From: Piscinibacter defluvii
GTDB taxonomy: Bacteria > Pseudomonadota > Gammaproteobacteria > Burkholderiales > Burkholderiaceae_C
DNA: 64,000 nt
Direction of reading: 5' to 3'
Assembly: GCF_004011805.1 (NCBI RefSeq)
Contig: NZ_RCHJ01000006.1
Location: 62,001 to 126,000, forward strand
In this document: positions 25,225 through 33,401 of the stretch, piece after piece
How the letters are laid out: every line of letters starts with the position of its first letter
Numbering within the stretch: position 1 is the first letter of the stretch
Position numbers and translations under genes: made by a program
The notes under the pieces: generated by a model
Seen by the model: the letters and a program-made list of their open reading frames with translations, nothing else
Told to the model about the DNA's origin: nothing
The model's database searches: none

Positions 25225-26130
25225 GTGCTCAACCGCGAGCAACTGGAAACCTTCGCGACGGTGGTCGACGTCGGCAGCTTCGAGCGGGCGGCGCTCGTGC
25301 TCAACGTGACCCGCGGCGCGGTGTCGCAGCGCATCAAGGCGCTGGAGGAATCCGTCTCGTCGGTGCTGCTGGTGCGCGACCGGCCCGTGGTGCCCACGCC
25401 CGCCGGCGAGGTGCTGCTGCGCCACGTGAAGGCGCTGCGGCTGCTCGAGGCGGCGGTGCTCGGCGAGCTCGTGCCCGACGAACACGGGCGCAACCGCGCC
25501 AGCCTGGCGATCTCGGTGAACGCGGACTCGCTGGCGACCTGGTTCCCGGAGGCGCTGTGGCCGCTGCTGCACGACCCGCGCCTGGCGCTCGAGCTGATCA
25601 CCGACGACCAGGACCACACGCTGGAGCGCCTCGCGCGCGGCGAGGTGATCGGCTGCATCACGTCCGAGGCGCGGCCGGCCACCGGGTTCGTCGCCGATCC
25701 GCTGGGCACCATGGCCTATCGCTGCGTGGCCAGCCGCGCCTTCGCGGACCAGCATTTCGCCGCCGGCTTCACGACCGCCAGCGTGCTCGGTGCACCGGCC
25801 CTGCTGTTCAACCGCAAGGACTCGCTGCACGACACCTTCCTCGAGTCGGTGTTCGGCTTCCGGATCGCGCGCTACCCGCGCCACTACGTGCCCTCGCCGG
25901 CCGTCCTGCTCGAAGCGGTGCGGACCGGGGCCGGCTACGGGCTGGTGCCGGTGCTGCAGCTGGCCGGCCAGGACGGCGCTGAGCTGGTCGCACTGGCGCC
26001 GCAGCGCGAGGTGCAGGTACCGTTGTACTGGCACCACTGGGAGGACGAGCCGCCCCTGTCGCGCGAGATCACGGCGCGCATCGGCGCGGCGGCGCACCGG
26101 CACCTCGGCGCAGCCGCGCACGCGGGCTGA
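25225..26130 (+). CDS. argP: ArgP/LysG-type LysR transcriptional regulator
   Basis: A 301-residue LysR-type regulator of the ArgP subgroup, which controls lysine/arginine exporters and related genes. The N-terminal HTH reads EQLETFATVVDVGSFERAALVLNVTRGAVSQRIKALEE. The effector domain contains LGTMAYRCVASRAFADQHF and GAGYGLVPVLQL, characteristic of ArgP proteins. GTG 25225 follows SD GAGGAG. Its natural target type, a LysE exporter, lies 12 kb away at 38222-38869 rather than next door. The last 62 nt overlap the convergent permease gene. Confidence 0.88.
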   Translation: MLNREQLETFATVVDVGSFERAALVLNVTRGAVSQRIKALEESVSSVLLVRDRPVVPTPAGEVLLRHVKALRLLEAAVLGELVPDEHGRNRASLAISVNADSLATWFPEALWPLLHDPRLALELITDDQDHTLERLARGEVIGCITSEARPATGFVADPLGTMAYRCVASRAFADQHFAAGFTTASVLGAPALLFNRKDSLHDTFLESVFGFRIARYPRHYVPSPAVLLEAVRTGAGYGLVPVLQLAGQDGAELVALAPQREVQVPLYWHHWEDEPPLSREITARIGAAAHRHLGAAAHAG

Positions 26131-27376
26131 AGCACGCGGGCAGATCGATCCGCCACGCCAGCCCCGAGGCCAGCAGGCCGGCGCCGAGCACCCACAGCTC
26201 CCCGGCCGGACCGGCCTGCCAGCGCCATGCCGCCAGGTAGGCCGCAAACGAGGCGGCGAAGCCCAGCGTGACCGACAGCAGCGCGCGGCGCGGTGCGGCC
26301 GCGCGGCCGAGCAGTGTGGCGGCGAACAGCACCGACACGCTGCCGATGTAGACGAGGTTGATCGACACCATGGTCTGCACGATCCCCTGGTCGCGCAGCG
26401 CGAGCAGGCTGCCGGCCCCCAGCGCGACGAGTGCGAGCGGCCCGGGGCCGACCTCGAAGCGCCGCGCCGTCGCAGCGCCCAGCGCGCTGGTCATCGCGCG
26501 CAGGATCGCCGCGCCGGAGCCCAGCGCCGCGAACGACAGCACCAGCAGCATCAGCCGGTCCAGGCCCGGCAGCAGCCGGGCGGTGGCCGCGGCGAGCGCC
26601 TGCGGGATCACCTGCTTGGCGTCGTCGATGCCGGCGAGCTGCCCGGCCTCGGACAGCGCGACCACCACCGCCGCCGGCAGCGGGCCCAGCAGCGCGAGGA
26701 ACAGCGCGGCGCCCAGGCAGCCGAGCACGGCGGTGCGCGGCCGAGCGGCGGCCAGCACGAACTGGTGGTAGTCGGCACCGGTCACGACCAGCGCGGCGAC
26801 GCCCAGCACCAGCGCCCCGAGCGCCACCGGTCCGAGCGGCGCGGCATCGGCCACCAGGCGCACCGGCGCCTGCACGTAGACCTGCGCACCGCCGTCGGCG
26901 ACGAGGGTCCACACCAGGATCAGCCCGCCGGCCACCAGGAACAGCGGCAGCACGCGCGACGCGGTGTGCAGCGCGAGCCGCGAGGCCGCGTAGATCGCCG
27001 CCAGCACGAGCGCGAACGCCGACCACGCGGGCAGTCCCAGCAGCTTCATCACCACCACGCCGCCATGGATCTGCGCGGCCAGCACGCCGGCCATCCACAC
27101 CACCGACAGCAGCGCCACGGCGTCGCTCAGCAGGGCGCCGTAGCGGCGTCCGAACAGGTCCCAGATCGGCTCGCCGCCGGCCCACAGGCGCGGCGCCAGC
27201 AGGGCCAGAAGGGCCATGCCGGCGGCGGTGGCCAGCCCGTAGAGGCTGCCCGCCATGCCCTGCCCGACCGCCATCTCGCCGGAGCCGAACAGGAAGCCGA
27301 TGCCGTAGCTCGCCGACACCAGCAGCCCGGCCACCTGCAGCGCCCCGAGGCGCCGGCCCGTGCCCGGGGCGCTCAT
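26069..27376 (-). CDS. LeuT-fold permease (sodium/solute symporter-like)
   Basis: A 435-residue protein with 11-13 hydrophobic helices. The first helix VAGLLVSASYGIGFLFGSGEMA has the broken-helix glycine/serine pattern of the APC/SSS superfamily. There are no soluble domains. The C-terminus is basic and rich in Arg/Pro. It is coupled by ATGA to the desaturase upstream, and its 3' end overlaps the convergent argP by 62 nt. The substrate cannot be told; an organic solute symport is the family expectation. Confidence 0.7.
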   Translation of the reverse strand: MSAPGTGRRLGALQVAGLLVSASYGIGFLFGSGEMAVGQGMAGSLYGLATAAGMALLALLAPRLWAGGEPIWDLFGRRYGALLSDAVALLSVVWMAGVLAAQIHGGVVVMKLLGLPAWSAFALVLAAIYAASRLALHTASRVLPLFLVAGGLILVWTLVADGGAQVYVQAPVRLVADAAPLGPVALGALVLGVAALVVTGADYHQFVLAAARPRTAVLGCLGAALFLALLGPLPAAVVVALSEAGQLAGIDDAKQVIPQALAAATARLLPGLDRLMLLVLSFAALGSGAAILRAMTSALGAATARRFEVGPGPLALVALGAGSLLALRDQGIVQTMVSINLVYIGSVSVLFAATLLGRAAAPRRALLSVTLGFAASFAAYLAAWRWQAGPAGELWVLGAGLLASGLAWRIDLPACFSPRARLRRGAGAPPRRCAP

Positions 27377-28317
27377 GCCCGTGCTCCTGCACCCATGCTC
27401 GCGACGATCGAGTCGCGGCCGAACAGGTAGGTGGAGTAGACGTGGCCGTGGTGCCGGTACATCGGGAGTTGCGCCAGCAGGTGCTGTGCGCGCGGCAGGT
27501 TGTAGTACGGCACCGAGGGCAGCAGGTGGTGGGTCAGGTGGTAGCCGTTGTTGTGCGGATGGATCAGCCAGGCGAGCGGCCCGCGGCCGACGCATTCGCG
27601 CGTGAAGCCCACGATGCTGTCGGGCTCCATGGCGAAGTGGTCGCACATCTCGCGGAACATCGTCAGCACGTGGAAGGTGGTCGCCCGTGCCGCGAACCAG
27701 AGCGCGACGAACGCGGCCGCGAAGCCCTCGCCGACGCTGAGCGTCGCCAGTCCCGCGGCGCCGGCCCACCATGCCAGGATCGCCACCCGGGCGCGCTGGC
27801 CGGTGCGGCGCGCGAACAGGTCGCCGCTGGCCGCAGACCACCACAGCCGCAGGTCGAGCGTGAATTCGGCCAGGTGGGCCAGCCAACCGTGCTGGCCGCG
27901 GCGCGGCAGCAGGTCAGGGTCGCGCTGGCGGTCGCCGAGCTGACGGTGGTGCTCGTAGTGGTCGACCCGATAGCGGCTCAGGTCGGTGCAGCCGGGCCAG
28001 GCCAGGGCCAGGCGGGCGAGCCAGTCGTTGACGCGGCGCGACGGGTGCAGGTTGCCATGCCCGGCTTCGTGCAGCAGGTTCCCCAGCGCACGCTGGCGCC
28101 AGCCGATCACTAGCAGGGCCACGGGCACGGCCCACGCGCCAAGCTCGAGCACGGCCAGGCAGGCCAGCAGCACGATGCTCCAGTCCAGCGCGATGTCCAG
28201 CAGCGGACGCCAGCGGCCGCGTCGCTCCAGGTCCTCGGGTCCGGTCGGCATGCCGGCCAGTTGGGTCCGAAGCAGCGCCAGGTCATGCGCCACCGCCGAG
28301 CTGCAATCCTTTCGCAT
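27373..28317 (-). CDS. membrane fatty acid desaturase
   Basis: A 314-residue membrane protein with the three histidine boxes that bind the di-iron centre: HEAGH, HYEHH and HLTHH (the last near the C-terminus in NNGYHLTHHLLPSVPYYNL). Hydrophobic helices lie before box 1 and between boxes 2 and 3. It would introduce a double bond or hydroxyl into a lipid acyl chain using O2. Start ATG 28317. It heads a two-gene operon with the LeuT-fold permease. Regiospecificity and whether the substrate is a phospholipid, carotenoid or free lipid cannot be said. Confidence 0.87.
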   Translation of the reverse strand: MRKDCSSAVAHDLALLRTQLAGMPTGPEDLERRGRWRPLLDIALDWSIVLLACLAVLELGAWAVPVALLVIGWRQRALGNLLHEAGHGNLHPSRRVNDWLARLALAWPGCTDLSRYRVDHYEHHRQLGDRQRDPDLLPRRGQHGWLAHLAEFTLDLRLWWSAASGDLFARRTGQRARVAILAWWAGAAGLATLSVGEGFAAAFVALWFAARATTFHVLTMFREMCDHFAMEPDSIVGFTRECVGRGPLAWLIHPHNNGYHLTHHLLPSVPYYNLPRAQHLLAQLPMYRHHGHVYSTYLFGRDSIVASMGAGARA

Positions 28318-28486
28318 CTTGCGCCTCCTCCGCCGGCCACTGCCGTGGTGCGACCCATTCTGGGCGGCGGACCCGCGCATTCCAACCTTCGGAGGGTTCG
28401 CTTTAGCGAATCTGGGCCTGGGTTAGCTTTGCTGCCAGACCGCCACGGCGCCGCGCCGGCGGCGAGCCGGCGCCTATGATGGGCCG

Positions 28487-28927
28487 ATGACACAAGCAGA
28501 CACGTTGGGGCTGCCGCACCAGCCGGCAGGCGGCGAACACGACCTGCGCGAGCTGCTGCGGCGGGCGGGGCCGCGGCTCGATGCGCAGACCTACGTCTAT
28601 TGCTGCGTGACCGACGGACCGGTGCCGCCGGCGCTCGAGCCGATCTGCATCTTCCGCGAGACCGAGGGCCTGACCGCGATCGTGCCGCGCGAGCGGGCCG
28701 CCGCGCAGGGCCTGCGCCTGCAGCCCGAGTGGGGCCTGATCACGCTGGCCGCCCACTCTGCGCTCGAGGCGGTGGGCTTCCTGGCGCGCATCACCGCGGC
28801 GCTGTCGGGCGAGGGCATCGCCGTCAACGTCGTCTCGGCATACCACCACGACCACCTGTTCGTGCCGTCCGAGCGCGTCGCCGACGCGATGTCGGCGCTC
28901 GAGCGACTGATGCGCGTCGCCGCCTGA
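28487..28927 (+). CDS. ACT domain-containing protein
   Basis: A 146-residue protein. The C-terminal half (about residues 75-143) is an ACT-like ligand-binding fold: [45 protein letters not shown]. The N-terminal half ([10 protein letters not shown]...[19 protein letters not shown]) fits the aspartate-kinase-like paired ACT proteins. Such proteins bind small molecules, often amino acids; no target enzyme is adjacent. Stand-alone gene 47 nt before selO. Confidence 0.8.
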   Translation: MTQADTLGLPHQPAGGEHDLRELLRRAGPRLDAQTYVYCCVTDGPVPPALEPICIFRETEGLTAIVPRERAAAQGLRLQPEWGLITLAAHSALEAVGFLARITAALSGEGIAVNVVSAYHHDHLFVPSERVADAMSALERLMRVAA

Positions 28928-28973
28928 TCCGGCGCGCCGGCCGGGGGGATCGATTTGCCGGCACACTGCCGGC

Positions 28974-30440
28974 ATGCCTCCGTTTGCCTTCGACAACAGC
29001 TACGCACGCGAGCTGCCCGGCGCCTACGTGCCGTGGAAACCGACCCCGGCGCCGGCGCCGCGCCTGCTGTACCTGAACGAGCCCCTGGCCGACGAACTGG
29101 GCCTGGACGCGGCCGCGCTGCGCGGCCCGGAGGGCGCCGCGCTGTTCGCCGGCAATGCCGTGCCCGAGGGCGCCGAGCCGATCGCGCAGGCCTATGCCGG
29201 GCACCAGTTCGGCGGCTTCTCGCCGCAGCTCGGCGACGGCCGCGCGCTGCTGCTCGGCGAGCTGATCGACCGGCACGGACAGCGCCGCGACATCGCCTTC
29301 AAGGGCTCGGGCCGCACGCCCTTCTCGCGCGGCGGCGACGGCAAGGCCGCCGTCGGGCCGATGCTGCGCGAGGTGCTGGTCGGCGAGGCCATGCACGCAC
29401 TCGGCATCCCGACCACGCGCGCGCTCGCGGTGGCCGGCACCGGCGAGCCGGTCTACCGCGAGCGGCCGCTGCCCGGTGCGGTGCTGACCCGCGTGGCCGC
29501 GAGCCACCTGCGCGTGGGCACCTTCCAGTACTTCGCGTCGCGCGGCGACCTGGAGCGCCTGCGCCGCCTGGCCGACTACACGATCGCGCGCCACGACCCC
29601 GGGCTCGCGGGCACGCCGCAGCGCTACCTCGCGCTGCTGCGTGCGGTGGCGCGGCGCCAGGCGGTGCTGATCGCGCAGTGGCTGAACGTCGGCTTCATCC
29701 ACGGCGTGATGAACACCGACAACATGACCCTCTCGGGCGAGACGATCGACTACGGCCCCTGCGCCTTCATCGAGGCCTACGACCCGGCCGCGGTGTTCAG
29801 CAGCATCGACCATGGCGGCCGCTATGCCTACGGCAACCAGCCCGGCATCGCGCGCTGGAACCTGGCGCGCCTGGCCGAGACGCTGCTGCCGCTGCTGGCC
29901 GACTCGGAGGACGAGGCGGCGATGCAGCACGCCGTGGCACAGGCCACCGAGGTGATCGACGCCTTCCCCGGCTGGTTCGAGGCGGCGCTGCTGGACGGCC
30001 AGCGCCGCAAGCTCGGCCTGGCCGGCGCCGACGCGGCCGACGCCGCGCTGGCGCAGGACTGGCTCGCGCTGCTGCACACGCAGGCGGTCGACTTCACGCT
30101 CGGCTGGCGCCGCCTGGCCGACGCCGCCGACGGCAACGACGCGCCGCTGCGCGCGCTGTTCGCCGAGCCCGCCGCGCTCGAGCCCTGGCTTGCCCGCTGG
30201 CGCGCCCGCGGCCCGCACGACGCGACAGCGATGCGGCGCGCCAGCCCGTGGATCATCCCGCGCAACCACCGCGTCGAGGAAGCGCTGGCCGCGGCGACGA
30301 ACGACGACGACCTGGCGCCCTTCGAGCAACTGCTCGACGCGTTGCGCCGCCCCTGGGACGAGGAGGCGGCGCTGGCGCGTTACGCCGAGCCGGCCCCGGC
30401 TGCCGTCACCGCGGGCTACCAGACCTTCTGCGGAACCTGA
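28974..30440 (+). CDS. selO: protein adenylyltransferase SelO (YdiU)
   Basis: A 488-residue pseudokinase that transfers AMP from ATP to protein Ser/Thr/Tyr residues. Hallmarks are [41 protein letters not shown] (inverted nucleotide-binding region), [20 protein letters not shown], and [22 protein letters not shown] with the metal-binding Asn/Asp. The C-terminus ends FCGT, the Cys standing where some eukaryotic SelO proteins carry selenocysteine. SelO is linked to redox stress. An ADP-ribosylglycohydrolase gene follows after 8 nt. Confidence 0.95.
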   Translation: MPPFAFDNSYARELPGAYVPWKPTPAPAPRLLYLNEPLADELGLDAAALRGPEGAALFAGNAVPEGAEPIAQAYAGHQFGGFSPQLGDGRALLLGELIDRHGQRRDIAFKGSGRTPFSRGGDGKAAVGPMLREVLVGEAMHALGIPTTRALAVAGTGEPVYRERPLPGAVLTRVAASHLRVGTFQYFASRGDLERLRRLADYTIARHDPGLAGTPQRYLALLRAVARRQAVLIAQWLNVGFIHGVMNTDNMTLSGETIDYGPCAFIEAYDPAAVFSSIDHGGRYAYGNQPGIARWNLARLAETLLPLLADSEDEAAMQHAVAQATEVIDAFPGWFEAALLDGQRRKLGLAGADAADAALAQDWLALLHTQAVDFTLGWRRLADAADGNDAPLRALFAEPAALEPWLARWRARGPHDATAMRRASPWIIPRNHRVEEALAAATNDDDLAPFEQLLDALRRPWDEEAALARYAEPAPAAVTAGYQTFCGT

Positions 30441-30448
30441 ATCAGGCC

Positions 30449-31240
30449 ATGCTCGGCGCCATCGCAGGCGACGTGCTCGGCTCGGTCTACGAGCGGGCCA
30501 ACGTGAAGACCAAGGCCTTCGCGCTGTTCGCGCCGGGCAGCCGCTGCACCGACGACAGCGTGCTCACCATCGCGCTGGCCGAGGCGCTGCTGAGCGGGGC
30601 CGACCTGGCGGCCACGCTGCGCGCGCACCACCGCCGCTACCCGCAGGCCGGTTTTGGCCCGACCTTCCTCGCCTGGGTGAACGCCCCGCCCGGCAGCCCG
30701 GCGCCGCGCAGCGCGAGCAACGGTGCGGCGATGCGCATCGCCCCGGTCGGCTGGGCCTTCGAGCGGCTCGACGACGTGCTGCGCGCCGCGCACGACTGCA
30801 CCGTGCTGACCCACGACCACCCCGACGCCGTGGCCGGCGCGCAGGCCACCGCCAGCGCGGTGTTCCTGGCCCGGCACGGTGCGACGAAGGCCGCGATCGC
30901 GGCGCATGTCGAGGCGGCCTTCGGCTACGACCTGTCGGTGCCGCTGGACCGGGTGCGCCCGGACTACGCCTTCGACCTGTCCTGCGCCGGCTCGGTGCCG
31001 CACGCGATCCGCGCCTTCCTCGAATCGACCGACGTCGAGGATGCGCTGCGCAACGCGATCTCGATCGGCGGCGACTCGGACACCCTGGCCTGCATCGCCG
31101 GCGCCGTGGCCGAGGCGTTCTACGGCGGCGTGCCGGCGCACCTGGCCGGACCGGCATGGCAGGCGCTGGACGACGCGCAGCGCGAGGTGACGGCGCGCTT
31201 CTGCCGCACGCACCGCGTGCCGACGGCGCTGCCGCGCTGA
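30449..31240 (+). CDS. ADP-ribosylglycohydrolase family protein
   Basis: A 263-residue DraG-type hydrolase that removes ADP-ribose from proteins or small molecules. Metal-binding motifs are [10 protein letters not shown] (residues about 32-41) and [22 protein letters not shown] near the C-terminus; [15 protein letters not shown] opens the fold. The start lies 8 nt after selO, so the two are co-transcribed: one writes a nucleotide modification (AMPylation) and the other erases one (ADP-ribose). A joint role in protein-modification control is inference. Confidence 0.92.
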   Translation: MLGAIAGDVLGSVYERANVKTKAFALFAPGSRCTDDSVLTIALAEALLSGADLAATLRAHHRRYPQAGFGPTFLAWVNAPPGSPAPRSASNGAAMRIAPVGWAFERLDDVLRAAHDCTVLTHDHPDAVAGAQATASAVFLARHGATKAAIAAHVEAAFGYDLSVPLDRVRPDYAFDLSCAGSVPHAIRAFLESTDVEDALRNAISIGGDSDTLACIAGAVAEAFYGGVPAHLAGPAWQALDDAQREVTARFCRTHRVPTALPR

Positions 31241-31278
31241 GAGGCTCCGGGGCAGCGGCGCGGCTATCCTGCCGCGCC

Positions 31279-31587
31279 ATGCCGGACGACAACCAGATCC
31301 TCATCCCGCCCTCGTTCATCGCCCTGTTCGTGCCGCCCGGCCGGCTGCGGCCGACCGAGCCGCGCGCGCACATCGCCGAGCGCTACGAGCTGTGCGAGGA
31401 CTTCGCGCAGATGCTGGTGGAAACGGCCACCACGAAGCGCTTCGAACTCGGCGCGCACGAGGACGATGTGCTCGAGCGCATCGGCCGCGGGCTGCAGGCG
31501 CCGGGTTCGCTGCTGTCCGAGGCGGAGGCCGGGTGGGTGCTGACGCGGCTGCGCGAGCTGCTCGGCTGGAACGCGGGGCGATGTTAG
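31279..31587 (+). CDS. conserved hypothetical small protein
   Basis: A 102-residue soluble protein with the conserved-looking [29 protein letters not shown], followed by a helical region ([18 protein letters not shown]...VLERIGRGL). Betaproteobacteria carry similar short proteins, sometimes labelled ATPase with chaperone activity, but no nucleotide-binding motif is present here and no function is assigned. 38 nt after the glycohydrolase gene; same strand. Confidence 0.75.
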   Translation: MPDDNQILIPPSFIALFVPPGRLRPTEPRAHIAERYELCEDFAQMLVETATTKRFELGAHEDDVLERIGRGLQAPGSLLSEAEAGWVLTRLRELLGWNAGRC

Positions 31588-31590
31588 AAT
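31582..31590 (+). promoter_or_regulatory. possible extended -10 promoter upstream of infA
   Basis: TGTTAGAAT fits the extended -10 form TGnTANAAT. It overlaps the stop of the small hypothetical gene and would start transcription into the 315-nt leader before infA. No good -35 hexamer is present, as expected for extended -10 promoters. Not demonstrable from sequence alone. Confidence 0.35.
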
Positions 31591-31902
31591 GCCGCATTGG
31601 CGCTCGCCGGCCCTGTCGAAGCTTGTCGAAGGCAGTCCCAGCGGCGCCGAGATCCGATGTTGATCTCCATCCCCTGCCAGACACCCTGATCGCCCCGGCG
31701 GTCCGCTCGATCTGGCTGCCCCTGGCCCGCGGCGAACGACCCTGCCGGCCAGCCGCCGGACAGAGTTCATCCAACGTTGCGCGCCCTGGCTGCGCGCCCC
31801 TCCACCCGAACGGCCCACGGCGTGATCGCCGACGTTGCTGCTGCCCGGCGCAGCGAGCAGGCCGGTCGTTGCCCCCCAACCACGCCGAAGGAATCAAACC
31901 GC
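31588..31902 (+). other. long leader before infA, no gene seen
   Basis: No convincing reading frame. It contains a short direct repeat TGTCGAAG at 31614-31621 and 31624-31631 and several GC-rich potential hairpins. It may be a 5' leader of the IF-1 gene, whose mRNA in many bacteria has its own regulation. No known riboswitch was recognised. Confidence 0.4.
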
Positions 31903-32163
31903 ATGGCCAAGGAAGAACTGATCGAGATGAACGGCGTCGTCAACGAGATCCTGCCGGACTCACGCTTCCGCGTGACGCTGGAGAACGGGCACAAGCTGAT
32001 CGCCTACACCGGCGGCAAGATGCGCAAGCACCACATCCGCATCCTCGCCGGCGACAACGTGTCGCTGGAGATGTCGCCCTACGACCTGAGCAAGGGCCGC
32101 ATCACGTTCCGCCACCTCGAGCGCCGCGGCCCCGCACCGACCACCCGCACGCCGCGCCGTTGA
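31903..32163 (+). CDS. infA: translation initiation factor IF-1
   Basis: An 86-residue S1/OB-fold protein that binds the ribosomal A site during initiation. [24 protein letters not shown] and the [35 protein letters not shown] core are unmistakable. It has a basic C-terminal extension ([14 protein letters not shown]) beyond the 72-residue E. coli form. Burkholderiales often have two IF-1 genes, one in the ribosomal operon and one stand-alone; the cold-shock gene 107 nt downstream suggests this is the stand-alone, possibly cold-linked, copy. Confidence 0.95.
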   Translation: MAKEELIEMNGVVNEILPDSRFRVTLENGHKLIAYTGGKMRKHHIRILAGDNVSLEMSPYDLSKGRITFRHLERRGPAPTTRTPRR

Positions 32164-32270
32164 ACAGCGCAGCGTCCAACCCATTCATCGGCCTCCACGT
32201 CAGGAGGCTGCTGAACCGCACCGGCGACAGCTGGGGCATATTTTCAACGCATCCAGCAAGGATAGACAAC

Positions 32271-32480
32271 ATGACGATCGAAACCGGTACCGTGAAGTGG
32301 TTCAACGAAGGCAAGGGCTTCGGCTTCATCGCCCCCGACAACGGCGGCAAGGACCTGTTCGCCCACTTCAAGGAAATCCAGGGCACGGGCTTCAAGACCC
32401 TGGCCGAGAACCAGCGCGTGGAGTTCGAGGTGACCCAGGGCCTGAAGGGCCCGCAGGCCTCGCGCATCCGCGCGATCTGA
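32271..32480 (+). CDS. cold-shock protein (CspA family)
   Basis: A 69-residue single OB-fold nucleic-acid chaperone. RNP1 is KGFGFI and RNP2 is LFAHF, with [24 protein letters not shown] typical of the family. It has a 107-nt upstream region after infA, which could be a cold-sensing leader. Transcription ends at a strong hairpin right after the gene. Several csp copies are usual; whether this one is cold-induced is not visible. Confidence 0.96.
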   Translation: MTIETGTVKWFNEGKGFGFIAPDNGGKDLFAHFKEIQGTGFKTLAENQRVEFEVTQGLKGPQASRIRAI

Positions 32481-32500
32481 CGCGGTCCGAGACGACCCTG

Positions 32501-32535
32501 AAGGCCCGGCGCGCAGGCGCCGGGCCTTTTTCTTT
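32501..32535 (+). terminator. rho-independent terminator after the csp gene
   Basis: A perfect 12-bp stem (AAGGCCCGGCGC pairing with GCGCCGGGCCTT) with a 4-nt loop at 32513-32516, followed by a T-rich run. It ends the infA/csp transcript and can also serve the convergent yihY gene, whose stop is 12 nt away. Confidence 0.93.
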
Positions 32536-32546
32536 GTGCCGGCGTG

Positions 32547-33341
32547 TCAGCCCTGGCGCGGCAGGTTGGCGGTGATCAGCGCCGCCCCGAGCGTGACCAG
32601 CCAGGAGAAGTAGGCCCACAGCAGGAACAGCGGGATCACCGCGAAGGCGCCGTACACGGCCCGGTAGGTCGGCAGCCTGAGCAGGTAGGCCGCGAAGCCG
32701 CGCTTGCCGAGCTCGAGCGCCGCGCTGGCCAGCAGCGCCCCGAGCAGCGCGTCGCGCCAGCGCACGCGGGTGTTCGGCACGTAGCGAAACAGCGCCGACA
32801 GCCCGGCGAAGGTGATCAGCGCCGGCCCCAGGTCCAGCACGAAACGCGCCGACGGCGGCAGCGGCCCGAGCCAGCCCATCGAGACGCCGAGCAGGTAGGA
32901 GCTGGCCCACAGCATCACGCCCAGCAGCGGCGGCGCCGCCAGCAGCACCAGCAGGTACAGGCCGACGCGCCGCAGCCACGGGCGCGGGCGCCGCACGGCC
33001 CAGATCTGGTTGAGCGCGTTCTCGATCGTCAGCAGCATCGCGAGCGCGGTGCCGAGCAGGAACAGCGAGCCCAGCCAGGTGAGTTCGGCCGCGTTGGCGG
33101 CGAAGCGGTGCAGGTGGACCAGCACGGTGCGTGCGATGTCGGGTGGGAGCAGGCTGCCGAGCAGGTGCTTCTCCAGTGCCGCGGCGAAGCGCTCGAAGGC
33201 CGGGAAGCGCGTGAACAGCGCGAACCCCACCGCCACCAGCGGCACCGCCGCCAGCAGCGTGGTGAAGGTGAGGCTGCCGGCCACCTGTGGCAGCCGCTCC
33301 TGCCGGGCACGGCGCACGGTCAGGCGGATCAGGGTGAACAT
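32547..33341 (-). CDS. YihY/BrkB-family inner-membrane protein
   Basis: A 264-residue protein with six hydrophobic helices and the family opening RRARQERLPQVAGSLTFTTLLAAVPLVA. The middle helices include LTWLGSLFLLGTALAMLLTIENALNQIW and the late segment YRAVYGAFAVIPLFLLWAYFSW. Once called ribonuclease BN; that assignment was wrong and the real role is unknown (envelope-related). Monocistronic, convergent with csp. Confidence 0.92.
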   Translation of the reverse strand: MFTLIRLTVRRARQERLPQVAGSLTFTTLLAAVPLVAVGFALFTRFPAFERFAAALEKHLLGSLLPPDIARTVLVHLHRFAANAAELTWLGSLFLLGTALAMLLTIENALNQIWAVRRPRPWLRRVGLYLLVLLAAPPLLGVMLWASSYLLGVSMGWLGPLPPSARFVLDLGPALITFAGLSALFRYVPNTRVRWRDALLGALLASAALELGKRGFAAYLLRLPTYRAVYGAFAVIPLFLLWAYFSWLVTLGAALITANLPRQG

Positions 33342-33401
33342 GCGCGGCGGTCGGGGCGGGACCAGGGACGGGGCCGATTGTGACTGCGCGCCGCGGACGC
33401 C

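Noticed and set aside
31614-31631. TGTCGAAG direct repeat as mobile element end
   Set aside because: Only two short copies; no transposase or terminal inverted repeat nearby.
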